Source of the DNA: Anthonomus grandis grandis | Lineage: Eukaryota > Arthropoda > Insecta > Coleoptera > Curculionidae | Length of the DNA: 64,000 bases | NCBI RefSeq assembly: GCF_022605725.1 | Contig: NC_065550.1 | Span: forward strand, 9,672,001-9,736,000 | Reading direction: 5' to 3' | Part shown: positions 31,201 to 40,339 of the stretch, piece after piece | How the letters are laid out: the number at the start of each line of letters is the position of its first letter | Position numbering within the stretch: position 1 is the first letter of the stretch | Notes under the pieces: generated by a model | Told to the model about the DNA's origin: nothing | The model's input: the letters and a program-made list of their open reading frames with translations, nothing else | Databases searched by the model: none | Translations under genes and position numbers: made by a program

Positions 31201-34200
31201 CAAAATGTCAAACCCCAAATGTTTTATATACATATTTTTTTTAGTTTTCACCTCCTGTAGAGGGGGAGGGGTCAATATAATGGGGAAAGACCATGTACTT
31301 ATTGCTTACTGTGATTTTGAGTGATATGATATGGAGTTTTTATACAGATTGATATATAGTGTGATACTTTTCACTAAATTAAGATGTAATTTACTATATT
31401 TTCAATAATGACAATAGAAATGGATTTGGTAGATAAATAAATAATAGCCACTTTACTAGACCTAGAGATTAATTTTTATTAATGATAAAAATATTGTAAC
31501 TCAGAGTGGGACATTAGATTCAAATGGGATAAGTGATCACCTATTGACATTTTGCTATATAAACATAACATGTAATATAAAAACTGAAAAATTTTTGACT
31601 ATAAGGGATTTTAAGCATTTTGATGAACCTGAATTTTTACTTGACCTTCAGTCTGAAGTATGGTAGGATGAATTGTTCTACCTTCATGATATAGATAGTA
31701 AAGTTGAGTATCTGACTCATAATATAAAGTATTTATTTGATAAGCATGCTCCCGTAAGGTCCATTAGAGTGACTAAGCCTTATGCACTATGGTTGACTAA
31801 TGCAATAAGAGGTTTAATGAGGGAAAGGAACAAGGCAAGGCTCAAATGTAAATTAAACAACTCTACAGAAAATTTTGGACATTATAAAATGCTTCAAAAT
31901 CTTACTAAGAATTCTATACGTAAAGAAAAGTTGGCTTATTTGCAATATTTGGAGACCCAAAAGGCTCAACGAAAAGTTTGGCAAACTTTAAGAGACCTCA
32001 ATGTTTATGTTCCTACAAATACAGTTATTCAGATTCCTCCTGAATTGGTAAATGTGGAAGAGATAAATACATATTTCTGCAGCGTTTTTAAAAAATCAAA
32101 CAACTGTGGAGGCATACAATTTACTTTCAAATTGGTCGATCCCTCTGATGTGTTTAAGAATGTGCAGAGTATTAGGTCAAATGCTGCAGGTAGTGATGGC
32201 ATAACACTTCAGATGGTGAAACTGTGTTTGCATGTGATAATATTACATATAACTCATATTCTCAATAGTTGTCTTGAACATGGTCATTTCCCAAATTGCT
32301 GGAAAGAATCTCTTGTTACCCCACTACCTAAAAAACATGATGCTGTCAGTTTTACAGCTTTAAGGCCCGTTAGTCTGCTTCCTGTAATATCAAAAGTTCT
32401 GGAAAGAGTGGTTCATGTTCAGATCACTGATTACTTTAATACGAATGGCTTTTTTCCTGTGCATCAATCGGGCTTTAGCTAGTCATAGTACAACAGCTGC
32501 ACTTCTAAATATTACTGACGACATTATAAAAATTCAAGATAGGCAAATGGCTGCTATATTGATTTTGATAGACTACTCTAAAGCCTTTGATGTTATTGAT
32601 CATGAGTTGATGCGTGCCAAGCTATCATATTATGGTTTTGGGAAGGTTGAAATACTGTTCTTTAGGTCATATTTAACAGGTCGAAGGCAGGTAGTTAGGA
32701 TAGGTGGTGAGACATTGCCGAGTAGAAACATTATTTCGGGAGTGCCACAAGGCTCCATACTTGGCCCTTTGTTGTATGTTATTTATACTGCAGATATGTT
32801 TTCTATTGTATCAACGCACATGCAAGCATATACAGATGATACACAATTATTATTTCAGTTTAATCCAGACTGTCCTGATAATTGCTGAGATTTTAGATTC
32901 AGATTTATCTAATATTTTGAGATACTCAACAGAACATAATCTGACAATTAATCCTGCAAAAACTACAATGTTACTGTTTTGTTCTGAAAAGAAAAGGGGC
33001 ATACTCATGAATCGACTTAATATTCAGATTGAAAATACTAAAATTTGGGTTTGTGTATAGATATACAGCTTAATTTTGAACAACAATTAAAATCTTTACT
33101 AAAAAGAAGTTATGTGAGAATGAAGCTTTTATTTGCTAGCAGACACCTTTTAAATTATAAAACCAGAAAAAAATTGTGTGAGTGTCACTTATTATGTCTA
33201 TTTATTCATATTGTTTCATGCTTTTCATGTATTATCCATTCTTACATGTTGTAAATAAAAAACGGATACAATATGTTCAGAATACATAGATAAGATGTAC
33301 ATATATAGCTACTGCTCCTAATACAGCAACTGCCTTATTTTCATCTGTTTGCGTTTTAATCCGATTTCGTCGTTTACTTTTTACACTACCAGTCATATGA
33401 CTTCTGGTCTCCAGTCTCTTAAAGGCCATATGAGATTTTGGAATATCCGGAAACCTCTCGGCCCACACTACTGCAGCCTCCCTATAATTTTTTCCCCAAA
33501 ATTAACAACATATCTACTTCTACACTGAAATTTGCTTCAATTTTGTTCTTTTTAAACACAATTTACTTGTTAATAACACGTCAAAATTTTTATGTGACAC
33601 TGCTTGTTATGTTGCCATGGAAATCCTACTGTTACTAGGATTTTCATTTCCATCCATACTAGTAAAATAAACAGTAGGATTTCCATGGCAACCGGCTGTT
33701 ATTATGGTAAAATATTCGAATTATTTTAAAATTTAATCAAAACATTTTTGTTCATAATTCCGTAACCAGCAGAGCAATTTTAAAAATTTTTTGTAAACAG
33801 ACTTCATATTTTATGTAGATTCGTATTTAAGAATAAAAAACACGTCATTCCATTTAAAATAAAGAAGTGACCCTCCCCCCCTCTTAGGGGGGTGAAGGGA
33901 CAAATGTCAAAAATATCACAAAAAGTGCCCCCCGGTATACTTGAAATGTCACCAAAATGTAAAAAAAAAGTTTAAAAAACTCACCCTGTATATGTACTGC
34001 ATTGTTATATTGTTATGGTTGGTTAAAACTGTTTTATCATCAGTGTTATCTCTTAAAAGCATTCTATTGGACTTTCTCTGTTAACATTTAAAGATGGTGA
34101 ACTTAATATCCAGAGAATTGGTTGAGTGGAAGAATGGCCAGGAGGCTAAACTTCCCCAGTTGCGCTATTCTTGTGCATATGATGTGAGTGTACATTTTCA

Positions 34201-34739
34201 TATGTTTTTGCATTGTATGTGCAAAGAAATACTTAAATAAAGGCGTTATTTATTTATTTATTTATAAATAAATAAGACCAGAGAGTTCCAAATTGCCTAA
34301 GGGCAGTGGGAGCTTAAATCCACCACTGCATACAATTGATCCTTAGTAGAGTCTTTATAAGTAGAGCCTCAAGAGCTTTTGAGAATACTCATATGAACAG
34401 AAAATAATTATTAGAGTCAAGGTGGTCATTCTTTTTATGGATCAGGATGGTTTTGTTTAATTTAGAGCTGAGTAAAAGGGTAGAAACCCTCCCTGATACA
34501 TATGTTAAACTGTCTTGTAAGTAGGGAGGGGCAAATAATAACATTTGCAAAGAGTTGTCTGATGTAAAAAAGAAAGATGATGTAAAAAACCAAAAAAATG
34601 TCAGCACCATAACTACAACTATTTGGTACTCACAAAAAAACTATTTACCTCTATAATCTACTCCACTATTTAGTTTCACAACAACAGGTCTGGCATGAAT
34701 TTGTTGAATAAATGTAGACAAAGCTTCTTTACGACTCAT
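22221..34739 (-). CDS. LSm6: U6 snRNA-associated Sm-like protein LSm6, two exons
   Basis: LSm6 is one subunit of the seven-membered Lsm1-7 ring (P-body mRNA decapping) and the Lsm2-8 ring (binds the U6 snRNA 3' end in the nucleus). Exon 1 is 34,649-34,739, exon 2 is 22,221-22,369. Joined, they give 240 bases, that is 79 codons and a stop, against 80 residues in vertebrates. Exon 1 reads MSRKEALSTFIQQI and then RPVVVKLNSGVDYR (Sm1 motif). Exon 2 supplies GVLACLDGYMNIALEQTEEY, YVNGQLKN and RGNNVLYISTQKRR (Sm2 motif RGNNVLYI). The split codon is glycine (G|GT), with donor GTAAAT and acceptor TTTTAG. The 12,279 bp intron is filled with transposons. Both exons are free of lesions and no upstream in-frame ATG is better. 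Confidence 0.96.
22370..24417. other. Intronic AT-rich stretch of LSm6
   Basis: It contains only short open frames. A minus-strand frame at 23,890-24,078 with a MSNGDPLSCDTSLEEALK start has a protein-like composition. I do not recognise it and it has no supporting neighbour. The surrounding 22,850-23,250 and 23,690-23,830 have patches of possible old coding sequence, but no motif could be assigned. Confidence 0.35.
24420..27267 (+). mobile_element. Mariner-like transposon with about 0.66 kb inverted repeats
   Basis: The termini start CCGGGTGGCCAAATAAGC at 24,420 and end with the inverse at 27,267. TA flanks both sides (24,418-24,419, 27,268-27,269). The inverted repeats extend to about 25,096 on the left and start at about 26,612 on the right, so about 660-680 bp each at high identity with small indels. 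Landmarks are ACGTTTCTTTTATT, GAGGGCGCAA(CT) and ATGATATCTTTGCT, all mirrored. The transposase occupies the 1.5 kb between. Length is 2,848 bp, inside the LSm6 intron. Confidence 0.93.
25236..26375 (+). pseudogene. DDxD transposase (probably the DD41D group) with an intron
   Basis: The first exon (25,236-25,570) encodes a helix-turn-helix: NNEAVDLIAVFFVC, AERQYALRYPDRRH and a RRRRSTGRTEESI hinge. A GT-AG intron of 60 bp, 25,571-25,630, separates it from LHPFHIILHQALNEHDFERR. After a one-base slip near 25,700 come LWTDEATFCSDG (first Asp), WCGIIGMKIIGPYFFDG, and FQLDGCPSH (second Asp). A local insertion with frameshift follows at 26,055-26,090, and RSPDLTCLDFYLWGRLKD supplies the last Asp. The spacing, allowing for the insertion, is near 41 residues, unlike the 34 of classical mariners. 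A further frame change near 26,225 leads to the C-terminus at 26,375. Confidence 0.85.
27270..28780. other. Intronic stretch with a weak LINE fragment
   Basis: Mostly AT-rich DNA. On the minus strand about 27,930-28,110, a frame containing SAFFFTKAFNCISNMSF resembles the KAFDCVSH motif of LINE reverse transcriptases, but it is short and disrupted. I see nothing else that can be supported. Confidence 0.35.
28780..30315 (+). pseudogene. LINE (jockey/CR1-like) fragment with RT remnants
   Basis: The plus strand encodes a pre-RT linker CYEQYLNKMENNIP, SKYFWSFIKSKRAT and LSKMTRL. After decayed DNA come QFGFIKGRSADANLVLYI near 29,690, ALGIEDPLLQWISVFVSGK, GVPQGSHCGPVL near 29,905 and finally LGLQHNDLLGPKRICLI near 30,170. 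This is the order of the fingers, palm and C-terminal region of jockey-like LINEs. The palm region with the FADD box is missing between about 29,960 and 30,100. It is interrupted at its 3' side by the foldback element. Confidence 0.8.
30318..31295. mobile_element. 978 bp foldback-type element with TA target duplication
   Basis: Ends are CAGGGTCTTTTGCC at 30,318 and the inverse of CATGGTCTTTCCCC ending at 31,295, flanked by TA (30,316-30,317; 31,296-31,297). Imperfect inverted similarity continues deep inwards. Examples are CTACAGG(G/A)GGTGAAAA, CTTGTGGAACACCCTG against CAGGATGTTCCATAAG, TGACTTCATAGTTAAAAAG and AAGATCTTGGTAGGCA. The two arms are about 300 bp. The core is nearly pure A/T. It has no coding capacity. 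Confidence 0.8.
33276..34003 (-). mobile_element. Insertion with DDxD-type transposase HTH remnant
   Basis: The minus strand at 33,276-33,480 encodes VWAERFPDIPKSHMAFKRL, a TGSVKSKRRNRI hinge and ENKAVAVLGAVA. This resembles the N-terminal helix-turn-helix region of the same broad DDxD transposase group as the element at 24.4 kb. The right end reads CTCACCCTGTATA near 34,003, a common mariner-type terminus. Short TGTAC-type sequence occurs on both sides, but I cannot fix the left boundary. The rest of the transposase is deleted. Confidence 0.55.
33611..33692. repeat. Perfect 23 bp hairpin
   Basis: 33,611-33,633 (starting GTTGCCATGGAAATCC) is exactly reverse complementary to 33,670-33,692, with a 36 bp loop. 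The loop itself contains imperfect copies of the arm (ACTAGGATTTTCATTTCCAT). It lies within the transposon remnant at 33.3-34.0 kb. Confidence 0.8.
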
Positions 34740-34905
34740 TATAAGAGATTTTTTTTCGTTTTATATTTTATTTATTATTTGTAGTCATACAGTGTTTCCA
34801 CACAGTTAAAAAGAAAACAAACTTATAGGTTATGTGCAATTGTGCATGACTGCATGGTGTGTGAAGCGTCCGATCGATAGTTAGTACTACTCTTCGAAAT
34901 TCAAA
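34740..34905 (-). promoter_or_regulatory. LSm6 5' leader and promoter, abutting foldback DNA
   Basis: Only about 120 bp of apparently unique DNA lies between the LSm6 start codon (34,739) and transposon-derived sequence. From about 34,858 the sequence is a patchwork: GAAGCGTCCGATCGATA and TTAGTACTACTCTTCGAAAT both occur inside the adjacent palindrome (35,398 and 35,278 areas). The LSm6 transcription start must lie in the short unique stretch or in the repeat itself. I see no clear TATA box. Confidence 0.5.
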
Positions 34906-36990
34906 ATCCCTTCTCATAATATAGTAGAACATTTTTTAAATAATTCTTGTTTAATTTCTGAAACCTAGATCTATGCATCTAGCAGGAAATGTATTGATCT
35001 TTCAGAAACGATAGTACGCAAACAGAAAAAGGGACAAATCGAGGAATTTATTTAATATGGGGACAAAAAATCCCAATTGGGAGTTTCTTGTCCCCATATT
35101 AAATAAAGTCCTGAATTTGCTACTTTTTCTATTTTCGTACTATAATTTTTGAAAGAATCTCGCATTTCTCACTAATTTTAAGCGCACGGTATAAAGAGCG
35201 AAATTCAAATTTGGCGCCATAATCCAATTTTAAATTACCCGCTACTATGACCTCATAAACCCATTTTCACTTTCGGTTAGTACTACTCTTCGAAATTCAG
35301 AGGGCGCAACAGTCAACGTTCAGTGTTCTACTGACTCTTGCGGGAGTTTCCTATCTAAGTAGTATTAATCTAAGATTCATGCCCATATGGGTGTGAAGCT
35401 AGCGTCCGATCGATATCCAGCAACAATTCGAGATGGCAATTTATAGTCTGCGCTCCCTGTTGTTTAATCTATAAATGCCCGTATCTCCTGAAATTCCCAA
35501 GGGATTTTAATAAGGAATTTTTCCAGATATTAACAATGAATACCTACTGAAATCGACTTATGATGGTCTCAAACTTCTACAAAGTAAGGTTTTGTTGTGA
35601 AAATTAATTAAAAAGTCAAATGTTAAAGAAATGAAAAATTCCCAAAGGATTTGGATAAAACTTTTTTCTATAAAAGATAATAAATATCTTAACTGAGATA
35701 GATAGATAGAGAGATAGATAGAAGATAGATAGTTGCAAACCTCTACAAACGAAAGGTTTTGGTAAAAAATTATTGAATTGTTAGATGTATAAAAAAAACC
35801 TAATGGCTATAACTTCTAAAGCTCCTAAAGGATTCGAATAAAATTTTTCAATGCAATTAATAATAAATATCTCTAAGTCGAATTCAGATATCTAAGTCGA
35901 TTTCAGATGGTTGCAAATCTTAAAAAGAATTTCATTGGGAGTTTTGGAAGTTATATTTTTCTACATCTAACAATTCAATAATTTTTTGCCAATAAACTTT
36001 CGTTTGTAGATATTTGCAACCATCTGGAATCGACCTAGATATTTATTAATCATTGCATTAAAAAATTTCATTTGAATCCTTTGGGAGTTTTGGAAGTTAC
36101 AGCTTTTAATTTTTTTTTTTTTTTACATCTATCAATTCAATAATTTTTTTATCAAAAAACTTTTGTTTGTAGAGGCTTGCAATCATCTAAAATCAGTTTA
36201 AATATTTATTATCTGTTATAGAAAAAAGTTTTATCTAAATCCTTTGGGAATTTTGGGAGTTAGAGCCTTTTTCATTTCTTTAACATTTGACTTTTTAATT
36301 AATTTTCAAAACAAATCTTAGTTCGTAGAGGTTTGAGACCATCGTAAGTTGTTAGGTATTCATTGTTAATATCTGGAAAAAAAAATCAACATCCCTTGGG
36401 AATTTCAGGAGATACGGGCATTTATAGATTAAATAACAGGGAGCGCGGACTACAATCAGCTGGATATCGCTGGATATCGATCGGACGCTAGCTTAACACC
36501 CATATGTGCATATGTGCATCGATCAATACTACTTCGATAGGAAACTCTCGCAAGAGCCGGTAGAACACTGAACGTCGATTGACTGTTGCGCCCTCTGAAT
36601 TTCGAAGAGTAGTACTAACCGAAAGTGAAAATGGGTTTATGAGGTCATAGTAGCGGGTAATTTAAAATTGGATTATGGCGCCAAATTTGAATTTCGCTCT
36701 TTATACCGTGCGCTTAAAATTAGTGAGAAATGCGAGATTCTTTCAAAAATTATAGTACGAAAATAGAAAAAGTAGCAAATTCAGGACTTTATTTAATATG
36801 GGGACAAGAAACTCCCAATTGGGATTTTTTGTCCCCATATTAAATAAATTCCTCGATTTGTCCCTTTTTCTGTTTGCGTACTATCGTTTCTGAAAGATCA
36901 ATACATTTCCTGCTAGATGCATAGATCTAGGTTTCAGAAATTAAACAAGAATTATTTAAAAAATGTTCTACTATATTATGAGAAGGGATT
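34906..36990. repeat. 2.1 kb palindrome (foldback element)
   Basis: Two arms of about 1.04 kb are inverted copies of one another at high identity, with the centre near 35,950. Both arms carry, in mirror order, CATATTATGAGAAGGGAT-type ends, CTAGATCTATGCATCTAGCA and a nested hairpin of about 130 bp. They also share GCTAGCGTCCGATCG, and CTGAAATTCCCAAGGG next to two or three roughly 170 bp sub-repeats (AAACCTCTACAAACGAAAGG type). The nested hairpins are at about 35,018-35,150 and 36,745-36,885. Family sequence continues beyond the right arm to about 37,235, as shown by the copy at 4.9-5.5 kb. No coding capacity is seen. Confidence 0.9.
35695..35732 (+). repeat. (GATA)n microsatellite
   Basis: Interrupted GATA repeats of about 38 bp occur in the left arm of the palindrome only. 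The right arm lacks them at the mirror position, so this expansion arose after the arms formed or was lost from one arm. Confidence 0.85.
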
Positions 36991-37802
36991 ATAGCAAAAA
37001 ATTCACAAGTTATTCAATATAAAAATGAACAGTTGTACGCACTTGTTAAAAAATTAAATAAAATATAAAAATTCTTCCAAATTACTTAGTGTATAAACTT
37101 ATAACTTTACTTAGGAACTTTGTTGTATGAAGAACAAACTTTGTAAGTTAGAGTTTATTCAGGGTGTTACAAAAGGCTATAGTAAATGTATAAACGTCAA
37201 TAAAAATGTAATAAAATCACCAAAAAATACTGCATATTCAATTCACCAGTAATGTTCCTTAGTAAATATTATAAATTAAATTAATTATAATATAAATAAA
37301 TTAGCAATAAAAAAAGGAACAGCCAGTAACAAGTAAACATTATAGCAGCAGAAACAAAAGATAAAAAATTCACAAATGCAATATTCCCTAATATTCCAAT
37401 ATTGATAGCAGACGCAATTCCAAGAGAGAATTCTATGACCACCTTCTTGAAGTAATACACCCAGAAATCCCAAGAAGGCATTCTACCTAGGTCCCCTAGG
37501 GGAAGAGGGGTTTTAGTCGATAAAAACCTGAGACTACCTTGTGTCACAGACCAGAAGGTGCCTTTCTAAGATTTTTCCCCTATATCGAAGAAAAAATATA
37601 TAAAACATTGACAGTAACTTATATTAATTCTTTTGAAGGCCGTAGCTTATGTAGTGAAAATAGCATACTGGATTAAAACTTATCTGCACTCTATTTATGC
37701 ATATTTACACTATTAGTGTTTGGTCTTCATAAATTTACAAAAAACGATTATTCTTTTTCAGAATTTGTTTTTTAACAAATATATTCCGATTGTTTAAACA
37801 AA

Positions 37803-38535
37803 TCTTAATGAAAGATAAATGTTTACGAGTAAGCATCCTAAGCAAACTGATAATTTAATTGTAGGGTATTATTACTTTGGGCTGAGCAATTATTTAAGGG
37901 GGAGGATGATAATTTATTTGTATGTCCCGAGTCAGAGGTTCAGCGCTGTGTTTGGAAATAATTTTTATTGGAAAACTTGATGATACGTCTTCAAAGAGGT
38001 GTTATTTGTGGAGATATTCAATTACTAATAATAAGAATAACCATATCGGCTTCTGTCTCAAATATTGTAGCGCGTATTCGGACAGGCATCATAGGGAAAG
38101 AATACAGAGCAGGTTAGTGGCTTTAACGAGCACCACACTTTCTTGGAGTACTTGATTTTTGGTATTAAGTTACAAATTATGCTCACCGGATCTCAGAGTT
38201 TCCAAGTCAAGTTTGATCCGCTCCGCAGCATCTGGATAGTTTAGGTATGTTAATCATAGATCATGTTCATCGCGGCTGCTTAAATTTTTATAAAGCCGAA
38301 ATCTTAATGAAAGATAAATGTTTACGAGTAAGCATCCTAAGCAAAATGATTTTTTTAATTGTAGGGTATTATTACTTTGGGCTGAGCAATTATTTAAGGG
38401 GGAGGATGATAATTTATTTGTATGTCCCGAGTCAGAGGATCAGCGCTGTGTTTGGAAATAATTTTTATTGGAAAACTTGATAATACGTCTTCAAAGATGT
38501 GTTATTTGTGGAGATATTCAATTACTAATAATAAG
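37803..38535 (+). repeat. Tandem duplication, period 499 bp (LTR-like)
   Basis: The segment at 37,803-38,035 (TCTTAATGAAAGATAAATG to CTAATAATAAG) recurs at 38,302-38,535 with few substitutions. Between them 38,042-38,303 holds a second block (CATATCGGCTTCTGTCT to AAAGCCGAAAT), which recurs at 39,150-39,410. So a 499 bp unit is present twice in direct order, the second copy being split by 614 bp. The neighbouring integrase remnant on the minus strand suggests these are LTR copies of a Gypsy-type element. Confidence 0.8.
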
Positions 38536-39149
38536 GGTTCGAACGATCGGGTGAGATGTTTGGTGATGTGAGATGATGTAAATATGACTCAATACCTCGA
38601 AGGGGAATACATCGAAAATGATTTCGAAGTTAGAATTTTTAATTGTCCTCTTTGTACTGATTTCATGAATTAATAAATAAACATATACATTTGTTTCCAA
38701 TTCATAAGAATATTTAAAATTCAACTTTAGATTCTAAATTGATGTATAACCTCTGTCTCTAAAAATTCTTTCGTTACCTAGTGTATGATTTATCTGTTTA
38801 ATTAACTAGCCCACATTCTCGCACTCTTATTATCTCGCTAATCAGCTCGTAAATTCATTGGTTTTTAACCAATTACATTCTAATATATATTTTAGGTATA
38901 CTGTATTATCCTTTCCTTGATTAGAGATTAGTAGGGTGAAGCGAAGAACCCTTTTGCGGTTTTTAATCGTACCATAAATTATAAAGGCTGCTCACGTTTT
39001 TCTTAAGTTCTAAATTATATAGTTATTTTGCACTCCTTTAAGTAATGAGTCTAGCAGCAGTATTTAGAAGCAATTTGTGATGTCATCCTTCATTTCTTGG
39101 ATTGGAATTGGTAAGGGTGAAGGGAATAAAGCTCCTTTGCGTAGGGAAT
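38536..39149. other. 614 bp sequence splitting the second repeat copy
   Basis: It lies exactly between the two halves of the second 499 bp unit, replacing a few bases (AATAAC) present at that joint in the first unit. Its edges read GGTTCGAACG and GTAGGGAAT. I find no inverted ends or target duplication, and short frames inside show no family motif. Confidence 0.6.
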
Positions 39150-39410
39150 CATATCGGCTTCTGTCTGAAATATTGTAGCGCGTATTCGGACAGGCATCAT
39201 AGGGAAAGAACACAGAGCAGGTTAGTGGCTTTAACGAGCACCACACTTTCTTGGAGTACTTGATTTTTGGAATTAAGTTACAAATTATGCTCACCGGATC
39301 TCAAAATTTCCAAGTCAAGTTTGATCCGCTCCGCAGCGTCTGGATAGTTTAGGTATGTTAATCATGGATCATGTTCATCGCGGCTGCTTTAATTTTTATA
39401 AAGCCGAAAT
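39150..39410 (+). repeat. Second half of the split LTR-like repeat
   Basis: This is the copy of 38,042-38,303, nearly identical (differences at single bases such as CTCAAA/CTGAAA). It runs from CATATCGGCTTCTG to AAAGCCGAAAT. Because both halves are so alike, the duplication and the splitting are recent compared with the decayed integrase nearby. Confidence 0.8.
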
Positions 39411-39839
39411 TTATGTTTTTGTGCTTTGTTATTAAGCCAAAGTGCAGGATTTTTCTTCTTACCAATTCGTATTTCTCTTATTTATAAAATTTTCGTTGTA
39501 ATATTAAATTTATAACAGTTTCGTTAAATATATATTCTTTTTCTGTCGATGTTATTAGTTTGGAAACTTTTTTGCTTAAATGATTTATATCGTTTTATAA
39601 TGGTGCAAAATTAAAGTTTTAATAGCGTCTGTATTTAACGAATATCGGTGGCAGCATAATGATATTAGATGATTCGATAACCAGCTTTGGTTGAACTTAC
39701 GTCAACTCAGCGTCTTCGTGATTGTCTAGGTTTAAAAGAAATCTAAAAAAAAAAAGTTAGCACGGAAATTTTAAGGGTCAGGTTTTTCAGTTTACTTTTT
39801 AATTTATGTGACCTATTTTTAATTTATTTTAAACTTTTA

Positions 39840-40250
39840 GATTATCCTTTAAAATACATTTAAACAAAAGGACATCGTTAATGACTTCTAGAATTTTGTA
39901 GGACCCATCCTAGAATATTTGAAGTTTCGTTGACTTTTCGAGGCCCTTTCACCTTTTTGGCTCGTAGAGGCCAATTAAGTCATCGCAAATTTGCAACTGC
40001 CAATCATTGTACGCAATTCTTGCCCGCAATATCGGTTCGTGGCAGGCAAGGTAAATAAAGTTCCAGGTCGCATGGGAGACTCAGTTCTCTTGCCATTATT
40101 ATGCGGGCCCGAGTCCCCCAGTCTCTAAGGCTAAAGCCTACTTTGACGAAATACCGATTAAAGATTATTTTATCTTTTCATGCGTTCTACTATTCCATCT
40201 GACTGTGGGTGTAATGCAGTAGTCTTAACTTTCATGATTCCAACATTTCT
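39840..40250 (-). pseudogene. Gypsy-type LTR retrotransposon, integrase C-terminal remnant
   Basis: On the minus strand, starting near 40,245, the frame shows an ALHPQSDGIVERM block, the conserved end of the integrase catalytic core. In another frame come MARELSLPCDLEL and a LIGLYEPKR segment with DGSYKILEVINDV, which is the C-terminal SH3-like/GPY region. Stops and frame changes occur every few dozen codons. The element would then continue at lower coordinates into its 3' LTR, which matches the duplicated LTR-like blocks. I give no joined protein because it is clearly dead. Confidence 0.75.
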
Positions 40251-40276
40251 TCTTACCGATGTTCTGGAACAAGTAA

Positions 40277-40332
40277 TTAATAATAATAATATTAATATTA
40301 TATTATAATTAATATTATTATTATTATTAACT
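40277..40332. repeat. (TAA)n/(TTA)n palindromic low-complexity tract
   Basis: A run of AATAATAAT changes into TTATTATTA, making an almost perfect self-complementary AT tract of about 55 bp. It separates the Gypsy remnant from the R4-like LINE. It may be the joined tails of two elements. Confidence 0.75.
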
Positions 40333-40339
40333 CCACAAC

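Larger units (their letters stand above)
31430..34282 (+). pseudogene. LINE (jockey/CR1-like) with truncated endonuclease, RT and (TTTA)n tail
   Basis: The frame starts within the endonuclease (LDSNGISDHLLTF near 31,520, containing the SDH motif). It runs to FYLHDIDSKVEYLTHNIKYL and YALWLTNAIRGLM, the linker AQRKVWQTLRDLNVYVPT, then SNAAGSDGITLQMVKLC, CWKESLVTPLPKKHD and RPVSLLPVISKVLERVV. After a frameshift near 32,470 it continues with AAILILIDYSKAFDVIDHEL, GVPQGSILGPLLYVI and AYTDDTQLLFQF. The catalytic box is YTDD rather than F/YADD. Two more frame changes lead to the C-terminus near 33,290. An insertion (33,297-34,003) splits the 3' part, which ends in AAATAAAGGCG and a (TTTA)n tail at about 34,250-34,278. 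Confidence 0.85.

Noticed and set aside
33276..33480. Host gene exon on the minus strand (63-codon frame)
   Set aside because: The sequence resembles the helix-turn-helix of DDxD transposases and lies within a transposon remnant inside a LINE.
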